Shown here: positions 53,491 to 62,149 of the stretch, one piece after another
Layout of the letters: every line of letters starts with the position of its first letter
How positions within the stretch are numbered: the first letter of the stretch is position 1
Origin: UMGS1279 sp045577695
GTDB taxonomy: Bacteria; Bacillota; Clostridia; Oscillospirales; Acutalibacteraceae
Direction: 5' to 3'
NCBI GenBank assembly: GCA_045577695.1
Contig: JAZNIW010000029.1
Coordinates: forward strand, 49,895-113,894
Length of the DNA stretch: 64,000 bases
Notes under the pieces: model-generated
Database searches by the model: none
Seen by the model: only the letters and a program-made list of their open reading frames with translations
Told to the model about the DNA's origin: nothing
Made by a program: the position numbers and the translations under genes

Positions 53491-54411
53491 ATGCCGATAA
53501 AAATTCGCAATGACCTGCCGGCCAGAGCTATTTTGGAAAGCGAACACATTTTTGTGATGACCGAAACTCGCGCATTGCATCAGGATATTCGTCCTTTGAA
53601 AATATTGATACTTAATTTAATGCCCAATAAAATTGAAACCGAAACGCAATTGCTTCGTTGTCTTTCCAATACCCCTTTGCAAATTGAAGTCACCTTAATG
53701 CAAACTTCCACGCACAAGGCCAAAAACACCTCACCGGAACATTTGCTGAATTTTTACACCACCTTCGAAGAGGTGCGAGACCAACAGTTTGACGGATTGA
53801 TTATTACCGGCGCGCCGGTCGAGCACTTGTCGTATGAAGAGGTAGAATACTGGAAAGAACTTTGTGAGATTATGGAATGGTCCAAAAACAATGTTTTTTC
53901 CACTCTGCATATTTGTTGGGGGGCGCAAGCAGGTTTGTATTACCATTACGGTATTGAAAAGCAAACCTTGCCCCAAAAATTGTCGGGGGTTTTTCGGGTG
54001 GATTTGGTAACCGAAAAATCCCGTTTGTTCCATGGAATGGATGATTTTTTATACGTTCCCCAGTCTCGCCACACCGCGGTTGACCGTGAACGGGTAGCAG
54101 GTCATCCGCAACTTCGCATTATGTCAGAGTCGGAGGAAGTGGGGTTGCATTTGGTTGGTGACAAAGAGGGTCGGCAGTTTTTTATTATGGGTCACCACGA
54201 GTATGACCGCGACACCCTTGCTAAGGAGTATTTTCGCGATAAGGAGCGGGGATTAAATCCTTCGGTGCCGCTTCACTATTTTGTCGATGACAACCCGTTA
54301 GCAGAGCCTATGGCGCGTTGGCACGTATATGCCAGCACCCTTTTTACCAATTGGCTCAACTACTTCGTTTACCAAACAACCCCCTATGAATTGAAAGATT
54401 TAAAAAAATAA
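53491..54411 (+). CDS. metA: Homoserine O-acetyltransferase (MetA family)
   Basis: The 306-residue protein is MetA-type. The nucleophile Cys142 is in HICWGAQAG, and His235 and Glu237 are in MGHHEYDRD. Residue 111 is Glu (TGAPVEHLSYEEVEYW); in studied MetA proteins Glu111 marks use of acetyl-CoA and Gly111 succinyl-CoA. The product would be O-acetylhomoserine, the substrate of the sulfhydrylase encoded at 23.4 kb. No S-box leader was seen. TATAAT lies at 53449-53454 with a weak -35 box. Confidence 0.92.
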   Translation: MPIKIRNDLPARAILESEHIFVMTETRALHQDIRPLKILILNLMPNKIETETQLLRCLSNTPLQIEVTLMQTSTHKAKNTSPEHLLNFYTTFEEVRDQQFDGLIITGAPVEHLSYEEVEYWKELCEIMEWSKNNVFSTLHICWGAQAGLYYHYGIEKQTLPQKLSGVFRVDLVTEKSRLFHGMDDFLYVPQSRHTAVDRERVAGHPQLRIMSESEEVGLHLVGDKEGRQFFIMGHHEYDRDTLAKEYFRDKERGLNPSVPLHYFVDDNPLAEPMARWHVYASTLFTNWLNYFVYQTTPYELKDLKK

Positions 54412-54443
54412 CACCTACACAAATAGTTAGTGGGAGGGTAGGA

Positions 54444-55544
54444 ATGAACCTTTACGTCACAGCGGAACAAATCGGGCTTCCCGGCTATTGGATAACCGAT
54501 ATTTTACAAGGCATCACCAAAGAGGCATTAAAAAAGAATATAACCGTGGTGGATTATAATGGCCAAAAGCCGATTCTTACGGAGGAATATACCCGCCCGC
54601 TGGCATTGGCCATTGGCTATTCCTACCATTGGATGGAAAGCACCTGTCAGCAAATGCAGCGGCAAGGGGTCGAACCCTTATTGGTCAACGCCGGCGCTGA
54701 CCTTGCCTCTGCTATTGGGGATATTGCCGGCTTTGTCGGTTTTGATATTGCCAAAACTATGCGCCGTATGGTTCACTATTCACTGGCTAACAAGCGTAAA
54801 CGTATTGCCTTTTTCGGCGCGCATGATGAAACCCATTCCGACCAAGTAAAAATGGAAGAATTTTTGGCCCTATGCCGCCAGTATGGGTTGACTTCAGGTC
54901 TCAATGATGTTTATAAAGATTTCACCCTTTCGGACTGCGTTAAGAGCTTTGAGCTCAATCGGCATTTGTACAATGCTGTCATCTGTTCGAGCGATGCAGC
55001 CGCCGTGTATCTGCTGCGTTGGTGCAAAGAGCACGAGGTTTCGGTGCCGGAGGAGTTGTTTATCATCGGCTTTGGGGATTCGATTGCTTCCCGCGCCGTG
55101 CGGCCGACCCTAACTACGGTCCAAAAGGATTTTGAAGAATTGGGTCGTCAAGCTGTAAAATTGCATCAATTTTTACAGCGCAATCGGGATATTCGTTCTG
55201 CCAATATTTTGGTTGATTGCCCCTTGGTGGTACGGGAATCCACCGCCGAGATTCCCTACAAAAAGAGATTTCCCAAATTACCGTCCGGCAAACTGCCGCT
55301 TTACGACGCGGACCCCGACGTATTAATGGTGTTGCAAATAGAGGAATTGCTTCGTATGTGGGATGAAATTGACCGCAGTATTGTACGCGGCTTGTTGGAG
55401 AATAAAACCATTATTTCCATTGCTGAGGGATTGTTCATCTCGGTCAGTGCTGTGAAATACCGCATTAAAAAAATGCTCACTGCCGCCAGTTTACAAAACA
55501 AAGAAGAATTGGTGAGTGTGGTTCGCTACTATTCGGTGCTATAA
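54444..55544 (+). CDS. LacI-type sensor domain regulator with C-terminal helix-turn-helix
   Basis: The 366-residue protein begins with a periplasmic-binding-like LacI/GalR sensor fold (residues ~1-270; CSSDAAAVYLLRWC and VPEELFIIGFGDSIAS are family landmarks). There is no N-terminal HTH and no signal peptide. The last ~60 residues (IISIAEGLFISVSAVKYRIKKML) look like a LuxR-type HTH. This is the reverse of the LacI order. It lies 32 bases after metA with GGAGG ahead of its ATG, and a terminator follows. The ligand is unknown. Confidence 0.75.
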   Translation: MNLYVTAEQIGLPGYWITDILQGITKEALKKNITVVDYNGQKPILTEEYTRPLALAIGYSYHWMESTCQQMQRQGVEPLLVNAGADLASAIGDIAGFVGFDIAKTMRRMVHYSLANKRKRIAFFGAHDETHSDQVKMEEFLALCRQYGLTSGLNDVYKDFTLSDCVKSFELNRHLYNAVICSSDAAAVYLLRWCKEHEVSVPEELFIIGFGDSIASRAVRPTLTTVQKDFEELGRQAVKLHQFLQRNRDIRSANILVDCPLVVRESTAEIPYKKRFPKLPSGKLPLYDADPDVLMVLQIEELLRMWDEIDRSIVRGLLENKTIISIAEGLFISVSAVKYRIKKMLTAASLQNKEELVSVVRYYSVL

Positions 55545-55554
55545 CAAAAGAAAT

Positions 55555-55599
55555 CCGTGAGAGACACTTCGTAAAGAAGCTGTCTCCCACGGATTTTTT
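55555..55599 (+). terminator. Terminator after the LacI-sensor regulator gene
   Basis: CCGTGAGAGACACTTC pairs with GAAGCTGTCTCCCACGG (two bulges), followed by six T residues. The apical part matches the hairpin at 12332-12369. Confidence 0.85.
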
Positions 55600-55612
55600 G
55601 CTGAGAAAAGGG

Positions 55613-55767
55613 AGGCGCATTTTTCCATAAAGCATCTTCCCGGGAGGTTCCGTTGCATAAAAAAGTTATCGACATATTCGTGAGTACAAAAGAAAAAAAG
55701 AAGGTCACCGTGGAGTTGCAACTCTACAGTGACCAAGGATTTCAATACATATTTCGTTTGTATTTTA
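55613..55767 (+). repeat. Interspersed palindromic repeat, copy 2
   Basis: This element is homologous to the reverse complement of 22675-22834. Its core (55703-55734) is a 32-bp palindrome, GGTCACCGTGGAGTTG with a near-perfect complement, so the transcript would fold into a 16-bp hairpin. Flanks share GTTAT.GACATATTCGTG and GTACAAAAGA with copy 1. The only length difference in the central part is 3 bp. It sits between two gene ends (regulator and ung). Confidence 0.7.
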
Positions 55768-55840
55768 AACGTTTTACCACAAAAAAGGAGGCGCACTATC
55801 GGCGCAAATTACGTCAGCCTGTTTTTCCTCGGTTGTTTTT

Positions 55841-56512
55841 TTATTTTTCAATCTCCCACTGAATGGGGGGGAGGTTATGGGCGATCAAATAGTTGTTGGT
55901 TTTGGAAAAATGGCGGCACCCAAAAAAGCCGCGGTGGGCGGAGAGGGGGCTGGGATGGGGAGCTTCCAACTTTAAATGCAAAGGATTATTGATCATCTTC
56001 GCTTTTTCGGCGGCGGGCCGACCCCACAACAAAAAAACCACAGGGGTTTCTTTTCGATTGAGTTCAGCGATGATACGATCGGTAAAATGCTCCCACCCGT
56101 TGCCGCGGTGACTGGCCGCCGCACCGGCGCGCACCGTCAACACCGTGTTAAGCATTAACACCCCTTGTTTCGCCCAAGCGGTCAACTGCCCGTGAGCGGG
56201 TGGTTCGAGCCCCAAATCGGCCTGCATTTCTTTATAAATATTGCGAAGGGAGGGCGGAATATCAACTCCCTTTTGTACCGAAAAGCAAAGTCCGTGGGCT
56301 TGATTCGGACCGTGGTAGGGGTCCTGCCCGATAATCACTGCCTTGACTTGATGGTAGGGGGTATGACGTAGCGCATTGAAAATGTTTTCCATAGCGGGGT
56401 AGATGGTATGACTTTGGTATTCCTCCTTTAAAAAACGGCGCAACAAACGATAATAGGGTTTATTCCATTCGTCTTTTAAAATCTTGTCCCAATCGTTCCC
56501 TAAGTGTACCAT
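55841..56512 (-). CDS. ung: Uracil-DNA glycosylase (family 1)
   Basis: The 223-residue enzyme removes uracil from DNA. The catalytic-water motif GQDPYHGPNQAHGLCFSV has Asp near residue 64, and the DNA-intercalation loop HPSPLSAHRGFFGCRHF holds the catalytic His near residue 186. Length fits the family. It is a single gene, convergent with the regulator to its left. Confidence 0.95.
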   Translation of the reverse strand: MVHLGNDWDKILKDEWNKPYYRLLRRFLKEEYQSHTIYPAMENIFNALRHTPYHQVKAVIIGQDPYHGPNQAHGLCFSVQKGVDIPPSLRNIYKEMQADLGLEPPAHGQLTAWAKQGVLMLNTVLTVRAGAAASHRGNGWEHFTDRIIAELNRKETPVVFLLWGRPAAEKAKMINNPLHLKLEAPHPSPLSAHRGFFGCRHFSKTNNYLIAHNLPPIQWEIEK

Positions 56513-56549
56513 AGTTATCAGCCCCCTTTGTTTCTATTTTTATTTTATC

Positions 56550-58124
56550 CTATTTGGAAAGAGAAGTAAAGGGGGATTTTTTCGGTGGAGTGCTTGGTGT
56601 TTTTCGCCCGATGAAGCGGAAAAACGGGCCAAGAGAAAGGCCACCAAACAAAATCAAAAACACAAGATAGAAAAGCAAGGTTGTGCAACCGGCCACAACC
56701 AGAAATAACCAGTCGTTTTCGTGTAGGGGGCGGCAGAGAAAATCGCTAAGAAGCACTGCCGCACCCACTGCTGCCAACGGACGCCACACATACCGTGTGG
56801 TGTCCCAACCAAGGCCGGCAACCCGCACCATACGAACCACCGATAATACGGCGGTGAAGAGGTTGCTGAACAGCATTACCCCCAAGAATCCTTGCATACC
56901 AAAACGGGGAACCAAAAGCACAACCAGCAGCAGACGTATCACCGAATCGGCCACATTGTTGCGAAAGAGAATATTTTGTTGGTCCAATCCCTTCAAAACG
57001 CCATCGGCAATCAAATCGATATACATAAAGGGAACCAGTGGTGCCAAAGCGCGCAGTAAATAACCTACCGAGTCACTCTGGTATAAGATGCGTCCCATCG
57101 GGCCGGCCGCAACCAAAAAGACCCCTGCGATTGGAAAGGATAAGAGAGAAGTAATGGAAAGGACCTTATCCACTGCCGCACGAATGGAACGGGTAGAACC
57201 GTTAGCCATCGCTTCGGACATTTCGGGAATCAAAAGAGTGGAAACCGAAGAAAGCAAGGAAGCCGGGAATAATAAAAGCGGAAGCGCCATACCCTTTATC
57301 ATTCCAAATTGTTCCAATGCCATAGTTTTAGATCCGGCGTAGCGAGAAAGACACAGGGGGGTGAGCAGACTTTCGGAGGTTCGCAGACCGGTGTGGAGAT
57401 AGCGGCCCAGAGTAATCGGCGCCGAAATACGCACCAGCTCACTAAGCGTTTTTCGACGGGTGAGCTCCGTGTGTCGTGTTGCTTTTTTTCGGCGGATATC
57501 AAGGCGGTAGAACAACCATAACAAAAAGGTGCCGGCTGCTTCTGCGAGTGTGTCCCCCGCCAGTACGGCGGCTGAGGCCGCCGCCAAACCGTATTTGGCA
57601 TATTCTTGTACCAAAAGGACAATCATACTCATACGGACGATCTGTTCGAAAATTTGGCCGATCGAGGGTGGAAGGGTATTTCGGCGGGCCAGAAAATAGC
57701 CGCGCAAACAAGAACAGACCCCCATAAAGGGCAAACTGAAACTGAGAATTTTTAAACTTGCTTCGGCGCGGGCATCTCCAATGAAAATAAGGGCGATTGG
57801 ACGCGAAAAGCCAAAGACGATAGCTACGCTGAGCAGGGCAACCGCCAGCGAAAGGGCTAGTGAATAGCGCAGGGTACGTTTGGCTCCCGCGAGGTCACCC
57901 ACCGCCAGTCGTTCGGTGAGTAGGCGGGTGATAGCGGTGGATAAACCGGAAGTGGCAAAGGTGGAAGCTAACGTATAAACCGAAAAAATGACCTGATACA
58001 GTCCCATTCCCTCGGCCCCCAAATGGGAGGCCATCCAAACGCGAAAGAAAATGCCGGCCACCCGAAGCAATAGGGCGGTGACCGTTAAAATCAGGGCATT
58101 TTTAAAAAACAAAACTTTTTTCAC
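56550..58124 (-). CDS. spoVB: SpoVB/MurJ-type polysaccharide flippase-like membrane protein
   Basis: The 524-residue protein has about 14 membrane helices of the MOP superfamily. The N-terminal segment RVAGIFFRVWMASHLGAEGMGLYQ is typical of the SpoVB subgroup. Members flip lipid-linked precursors, with SpoVB acting in spore cortex synthesis. The start is GTG 58124 behind GGGGGGAG; a longer upstream frame gives a non-family tail. SpoVB function cannot be separated from a vegetative MurJ-like role by sequence alone. Confidence 0.88.
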   Translation of the reverse strand: MKKVLFFKNALILTVTALLLRVAGIFFRVWMASHLGAEGMGLYQVIFSVYTLASTFATSGLSTAITRLLTERLAVGDLAGAKRTLRYSLALSLAVALLSVAIVFGFSRPIALIFIGDARAEASLKILSFSLPFMGVCSCLRGYFLARRNTLPPSIGQIFEQIVRMSMIVLLVQEYAKYGLAAASAAVLAGDTLAEAAGTFLLWLFYRLDIRRKKATRHTELTRRKTLSELVRISAPITLGRYLHTGLRTSESLLTPLCLSRYAGSKTMALEQFGMIKGMALPLLLFPASLLSSVSTLLIPEMSEAMANGSTRSIRAAVDKVLSITSLLSFPIAGVFLVAAGPMGRILYQSDSVGYLLRALAPLVPFMYIDLIADGVLKGLDQQNILFRNNVADSVIRLLLVVLLVPRFGMQGFLGVMLFSNLFTAVLSVVRMVRVAGLGWDTTRYVWRPLAAVGAAVLLSDFLCRPLHENDWLFLVVAGCTTLLFYLVFLILFGGLSLGPFFRFIGRKTPSTPPKKSPFTSLSK

Positions 58125-58202
58125 GGCAATCTCCCCCCTCGGCCCACCAAAAGGGCGCGGTTTTCTATAATGTATGGCCAAATGAGGAAAAATATGAAAG
58201 AT

Positions 58203-58231
58203 TTGCTTTCTTTTGAAAAATGGTGTATAAT
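58203..58231 (+). promoter_or_regulatory. Promoter of the glycosyltransferase gene
   Basis: TTGCTT (58203-58208) and TATAAT (58226-58231) are 17 bases apart, 32 bases before the GTG start. Confidence 0.7.
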
Positions 58232-58263
58232 AAGAAAAATCAAGAAAAGCGGAGGAAGGTTTC

Positions 58264-59211
58264 GTGAGAAAAGAGAATCGTTTGGCCATTGTGGTGCCTT
58301 GTTATAACGAGCAAGCGGCTTTTCCCTTTGCCTTGCAAAAACTTAACGAGGTTTTAGCGGAGTTAATCAAAAATAAAAAAATTGCTAAGAATAGTTTCGT
58401 TTTGTTTGTGGATGACGGCAGTAAGGATAACACCTGGTCGCTTATTGATGAGGCGGCTGCCACCTACGAAACGGTGCGCGGCCTGAAACTTGCCGGCAAT
58501 GTCGGACATCAAAATGCGCTATTGGCCGGTTTGCTGACCGCTAATGAGGAGAGCGATATGGCCGTTTCGATTGATGCCGATTTGCAGGATGACGTTGCCG
58601 CCATTGAAAAAATGGTCGATCGCTATCATATGGGGTACGACGTGGTCTACGGTGTACGGAGTGATCGTACGAGTGATTCGGCCTTTAAACGCGTCACGGC
58701 ACAAGGCTTTTATAAACTGATGAATGCAATGGGAGCCAAATCGATCTACAATCACGCCGATTTTCGTTTAATGAGCCACCGTGCCATAGCGGCCTTGTCG
58801 CAGTATAAAGAGCGCAATTTGTATCTGCGTGGGATAGTGCCACTCATTGGATATCCTAGCGACTCGGTCTATTATGAGCGCAGCAAACGGGTGGCGGGTG
58901 AATCCAAATACCCGCTAAAGAAAATGCTGAAATTTGCCTTTGACGGCATCACTTCCTTTAGCGTGAAACCTATCGTCCTGATTACCATAGCGGGTGGCGT
59001 GATTATGGCCATCAGTCTTTTGGCCTGTCTATATAGTTTGATTTGCCGTTTGGTCGGCTGTTCGTATTGGTTTTCTCCCTTAATACTATCCATTTGGTTT
59101 TTCGCAGGGGCCCAGTTGTTTTCGGTTGGATTGGTGGGACAGTATGTCGGCAAAATTTATGTCGAAACCAAAGAGCGCCCGCGCTATCAAATCGAATGCT
59201 ACAAAAAATAA
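58264..59211 (+). CDS. Family 2 glycosyltransferase (GtrB/DPM1-like, membrane anchored)
   Basis: The 315-residue protein starts at GTG behind GGAGGAAGG. A GT2 domain has VVPCYNEQ, VDDGSKDNTW and the metal-binding DADLQDD near residue 102. Two C-terminal membrane helices (~238-262 and ~273-297) and the YVGKIYVETKERPRY end match undecaprenyl-phosphate sugar transferases. It likely loads a sugar onto undecaprenyl phosphate for cell-surface polymer decoration. No flippase partner lies in the same unit; spoVB is divergent. Confidence 0.92.
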   Translation: MRKENRLAIVVPCYNEQAAFPFALQKLNEVLAELIKNKKIAKNSFVLFVDDGSKDNTWSLIDEAAATYETVRGLKLAGNVGHQNALLAGLLTANEESDMAVSIDADLQDDVAAIEKMVDRYHMGYDVVYGVRSDRTSDSAFKRVTAQGFYKLMNAMGAKSIYNHADFRLMSHRAIAALSQYKERNLYLRGIVPLIGYPSDSVYYERSKRVAGESKYPLKKMLKFAFDGITSFSVKPIVLITIAGGVIMAISLLACLYSLICRLVGCSYWFSPLILSIWFFAGAQLFSVGLVGQYVGKIYVETKERPRYQIECYKK

Positions 59212-59214
59212 AAA

Positions 59215-59291
59215 AAGGTTGCCTTTCTTTGAGAAAGACAACCTTAGACGGCAGATAAAGCAGGTTTTCCAATGGACAGAAAACCTGCTTT
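59215..59291. terminator. Two hairpins ending the glycosyltransferase and flavoprotein genes
   Basis: The first stem (AAGGTTG..CTTTC, 59215-59245) is followed closely by a second, AAAGCAGGTTTTC with its complement (59257-59291), which has A and T tracts outside it and can act in both directions. Confidence 0.65.
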
Positions 59292-59311
59292 AATTACAGT
59301 ATAAAAAAGGA

Positions 59312-59827
59312 TTATTCTTCATTTTTTACCAATGCTTTGATAATTCTTCCGTAAATCATATGGTGATAATCGCCATCGGCATAGGTAGCGTCCGGAATTT
59401 CTTTCGAGAAAAAGCCTTCGCCCGATAACTTTTGCTGATATACCTTTTGGCAGATAAGAACCAAACGTGCTTCTTTAAAATAGGGTGCGCCGGTGGTTGT
59501 ATCGAATTGCGGGGTGAGGCCGGTAGCAACCGTTTTGTCGATGTCACGGCCTGACTGCTTGCCGCAAATACTATGGATTTTTTTGTCTGCCCCGTAGAAG
59601 GAAAGGGTGTAGGTTTCTTCTTGTTCCACAAATTTCATCGTGTAGCGTTGCGGCCGAATGGCGGCGATGGCGGTGGGCTCGCCCCACATATAGCCGGCAA
59701 ATCCCCAACTGGCCGTCATCATATTGTATTGTTGTTGGTTGCCGGCTGTAATCAGCATCCATTCTTCTCCAATATTGCGGATGAAATTTTCCGACAACTC
59801 GGTGACGGGCATTTCGTAAAAGGACAT
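59312..59827 (-). CDS. Flavin reductase-like FMN-binding protein
   Basis: The 171-residue protein belongs to the flavin reductase-like split-barrel family: NMMTASWGFAGYMWGEPTAIAAIRPQRYT near residue 36 supplies the FMN-binding strands, and YTLSFYG follows. Such proteins bind FMN and pass electrons from NAD(P)H, or act as small flavoprotein partners. The ATG at 59827 has GGGGAG upstream. It stands alone downstream of yerC. Confidence 0.87.
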   Translation of the reverse strand: MSFYEMPVTELSENFIRNIGEEWMLITAGNQQQYNMMTASWGFAGYMWGEPTAIAAIRPQRYTMKFVEQEETYTLSFYGADKKIHSICGKQSGRDIDKTVATGLTPQFDTTTGAPYFKEARLVLICQKVYQQKLSGEGFFSKEIPDATYADGDYHHMIYGRIIKALVKNEE

Positions 59828-59851
59828 AAAAGCAGCTCCCCATAAAAAGAT

Positions 59852-59871
59852 TATATGCAAGGTATATGCAA
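59852..59871. repeat. Direct repeat over the promoter region of the flavoprotein gene
   Basis: TATATGCAA occurs twice with an 11-bp period, covering the likely -10 box (TATAAT on the minus strand). It could be an operator. The short length makes this tentative. Confidence 0.3.
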
Positions 59872-59876
59872 ACAGA

Positions 59877-59897
59877 CCGCACCGTTATGCGGCGCGG
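59877..59897 (-). terminator. Weak terminator after the TrpR-like gene
   Basis: On the minus strand CCGCGCCG and CGGTGCGG form a short GC-rich stem followed by TCTGTTT. Confidence 0.5.
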
Positions 59898-59909
59898 CCC
59901 AAAACAATA

Positions 59910-60203
59910 TTATTTACGCTGTTCTTCCAAACGGCGCAGGACGATATTGTACCCGTCACTGCCGTAGGACAACGATCGGTTAACCCGACTGATGGTGGCC
60001 GTGCTGGCACCGGTTTCGGCCACAATATCACTGTACAGCCGTTTTGCTTTTAGCATTTTGGCTACCTCTAACCGTTGGGCAAAGGCTTTAATTTCTTTTA
60101 TGGTGCATACATCTTCAAAGAATTTGTAGCATTCGTCTACGCTTTTCAGGGTTAAAACAGCCTCAAAAAAACGGTCGTTCATTTCGTTTTTTAAATCTAT
60201 CAT
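59910..60203 (-). CDS. YerC/YecD-family TrpR-related DNA-binding protein
   Basis: The 97-residue helical protein has the TrpR-superfamily layout: ECYKFFEDVCTIKEIKAFAQRLEVAKML and then a helix-turn-helix YSDIVAETGASTATISRVNRSL near residue 57. Family members bind DNA as dimers; targets are largely unknown. GGAGGAAG precedes its start. It has its own promoter. Confidence 0.92.
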   Translation of the reverse strand: MIDLKNEMNDRFFEAVLTLKSVDECYKFFEDVCTIKEIKAFAQRLEVAKMLKAKRLYSDIVAETGASTATISRVNRSLSYGSDGYNIVLRRLEEQRK

Positions 60204-60274
60204 AGAACTTCCTCCGTAAACGATGCGAAAGCACGGTGCGCCTTCGGTTAAATGATGGTTTTTCTTTTGTAATT

Positions 60275-60303
60275 ATATTAACACACTAAAGCGAAAAAGT
60301 CAA
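60275..60303 (-). promoter_or_regulatory. Promoter of the TrpR-like gene
   Basis: On the minus strand TTGACT (60303-60298) and TAATAT (60280-60275) are 17 bases apart. Confidence 0.6.
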
Positions 60304-60379
60304 CAAGTAAAAAAATGAAAAACCAAGACCCATTTTTGCAAAAAAACACCGAAAAATACAAAAAGATTGAAATTTATGG

Positions 60380-60408
60380 TTGTAATTTTGGCTGAAATTT
60401 GCGATAAT
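60380..60408 (+). promoter_or_regulatory. Promoter of gltX-glnS
   Basis: TTGTAA (60380-60385) and GATAAT (60403-60408) are 17 bases apart, with the start codon about 50 bases downstream. No T-box was seen. Confidence 0.6.
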
Positions 60409-60463
60409 ATTATTATCTGTAAGTATACATATAGTAGGATATAGAAAAAAGGATGTGTCACGA

Positions 60464-62122
60464 TTGACCGAGTTTGAAAAATTAGCCGAATTGTTGTTGC
60501 CGAATATTCAACAATCGCCGGAATATTATGAAGCAAAATACCCGTGTCGCAACCTGCCGGAAGGGGCGGCCGTTACCCGTATTGCCCCCAGTCCGACCGG
60601 TTACCTGCATTTGGGCGTTTTGTTTATGGCGCTGACCAACCGTATGATGGCTGACAGCACCAATGGCTTGATGTACATTCGCATTGAGGATACCGATAAA
60701 AAGCGGGAGGTCGAAGGTGGCACCGAAGATATTGTAAACGGGTTGCACAACTTCGGCATCGATTTGGACGAGGGCTTTACCGTAAACGGCCAAGTGGGGC
60801 AATATGGCCCCTACCGTCAAAGCGACCGAGCTGAAATTTATCAATGCTATGTCAAGGAACTGATAAAACGGGGATTGGCCTATCCTTGCTTTTGTACGGC
60901 AGAAGCATTAGAGGCGGTTCGCGCTGAACAGGAAAAGCAGAAAATTCGCACCGGATATCACGGCGAATGGGCCCGCCACCGCAACATTGGATACGAAGAG
61001 GCCAAGGCTTTGATTGAGGCCGGCAACCCTTATGTGGTGCGCTTGAAATCCGGCGGCAAAGAAGAACGCCGCATCTCCTTTACGGATGGGGTAAAGGGCA
61101 AAATTGAAATGCCGGAAAACGATGAGGATTTTGTCTTACTGAAATCCGATGGTATTCCTACCTACCATTTTGCTCATGCGGTGGATGACCATTTAATGCG
61201 CACCACCCACGTCATTCGTGGGGACGAGTGGATTTCTTCCACCCCCAAACATTTAGAATTGTTCCGCGTATTGGGTTTTAAACCGCCCAAATACGCCCAC
61301 GTGGCTCCCATTATGAAAATGGATGAGGGCGGCAAACGCAAAATTTCCAAACGTAAAGACCCCGAAGCCGCTGTTCGCTATTTCATCGAAGAGGGATTTC
61401 CGCCTGAGTCCGTGATGGAATATTTGATGACGATTGCCAGTTCGGAATTTGAGCAATGGCGCCGTGCCAATCCCGAAGAGCCATACCAAAAGTATCCCTT
61501 TAAACTGAAAAAGATGAGCCTTTCCGGCGCCTTGTTTGATGGGCAAAAGCTGTTGGATGTTTCCAAGAATATCATCAGCCGCAAAGGCACCGAGGAAGTC
61601 GCCAGTAAGATTACCGATTGGGCGGTGGCCTATCACTCTGATTTTGCCAAGCGGTTGCTGCTAGACCCTGCCTTTACGGCTAAGATATTTTCCATTGACC
61701 GTGGCGGCCCCAAACCGCGCAAGGATTTGGCCAAGTGGAGTGATGCAGAAGACTATTCGGCCTATTTCTTTGCGGATAGTTTCACTGCTTGTTACGAACC
61801 AACTCCCGCATCCATTTCGCAGGAGGACGCCGTTTTGCTGCTGACCGATTATAAAAAGGTATATCGGCCGGAAGACGAGCAGAGCGAATGGTTTGAAAAA
61901 ATCAAATCCATTTGTCCGGCGCATGGTTTTGCTCCGGATATGAAAACCTATAAAGCCGATAAAGAGGCCTATAAAGGCCACCCCGGCGACGTCAGCACCC
62001 TCATTCGGTTGGCCATTACCGGCCGTGTGAACACCCCCGATTTGTGCGGCATTATGCAAACGCTGGGTGAATCGGAAGTGGAGCGCCGTCTACAAAAAGC
62101 TATCGATTATTATCGGGCCTAA
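60464..62122 (+). CDS. gltX: Glutamate--tRNA ligase
   Basis: The 552-residue class I synthetase has a HIGH-type motif in RIAPSPTGYLHLGVL near residue 40, KISKRKDPEA as the KMSKS equivalent near residue 292, and a long C-terminal anticodon-binding region. It is longer than typical GltX (~480). The start is uncertain: TTG 60464 has AAGGA at 10-base spacing and the best N-terminus; GTG 60455 in the same frame is only 2 bases from that site. glnS follows 27 bases later. Confidence 0.92.
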   Translation: MTEFEKLAELLLPNIQQSPEYYEAKYPCRNLPEGAAVTRIAPSPTGYLHLGVLFMALTNRMMADSTNGLMYIRIEDTDKKREVEGGTEDIVNGLHNFGIDLDEGFTVNGQVGQYGPYRQSDRAEIYQCYVKELIKRGLAYPCFCTAEALEAVRAEQEKQKIRTGYHGEWARHRNIGYEEAKALIEAGNPYVVRLKSGGKEERRISFTDGVKGKIEMPENDEDFVLLKSDGIPTYHFAHAVDDHLMRTTHVIRGDEWISSTPKHLELFRVLGFKPPKYAHVAPIMKMDEGGKRKISKRKDPEAAVRYFIEEGFPPESVMEYLMTIASSEFEQWRRANPEEPYQKYPFKLKKMSLSGALFDGQKLLDVSKNIISRKGTEEVASKITDWAVAYHSDFAKRLLLDPAFTAKIFSIDRGGPKPRKDLAKWSDAEDYSAYFFADSFTACYEPTPASISQEDAVLLLTDYKKVYRPEDEQSEWFEKIKSICPAHGFAPDMKTYKADKEAYKGHPGDVSTLIRLAITGRVNTPDLCGIMQTLGESEVERRLQKAIDYYRA

Positions 62123-62149
62123 AGAACACCGCCGAAAAGGAGAAAAAGT

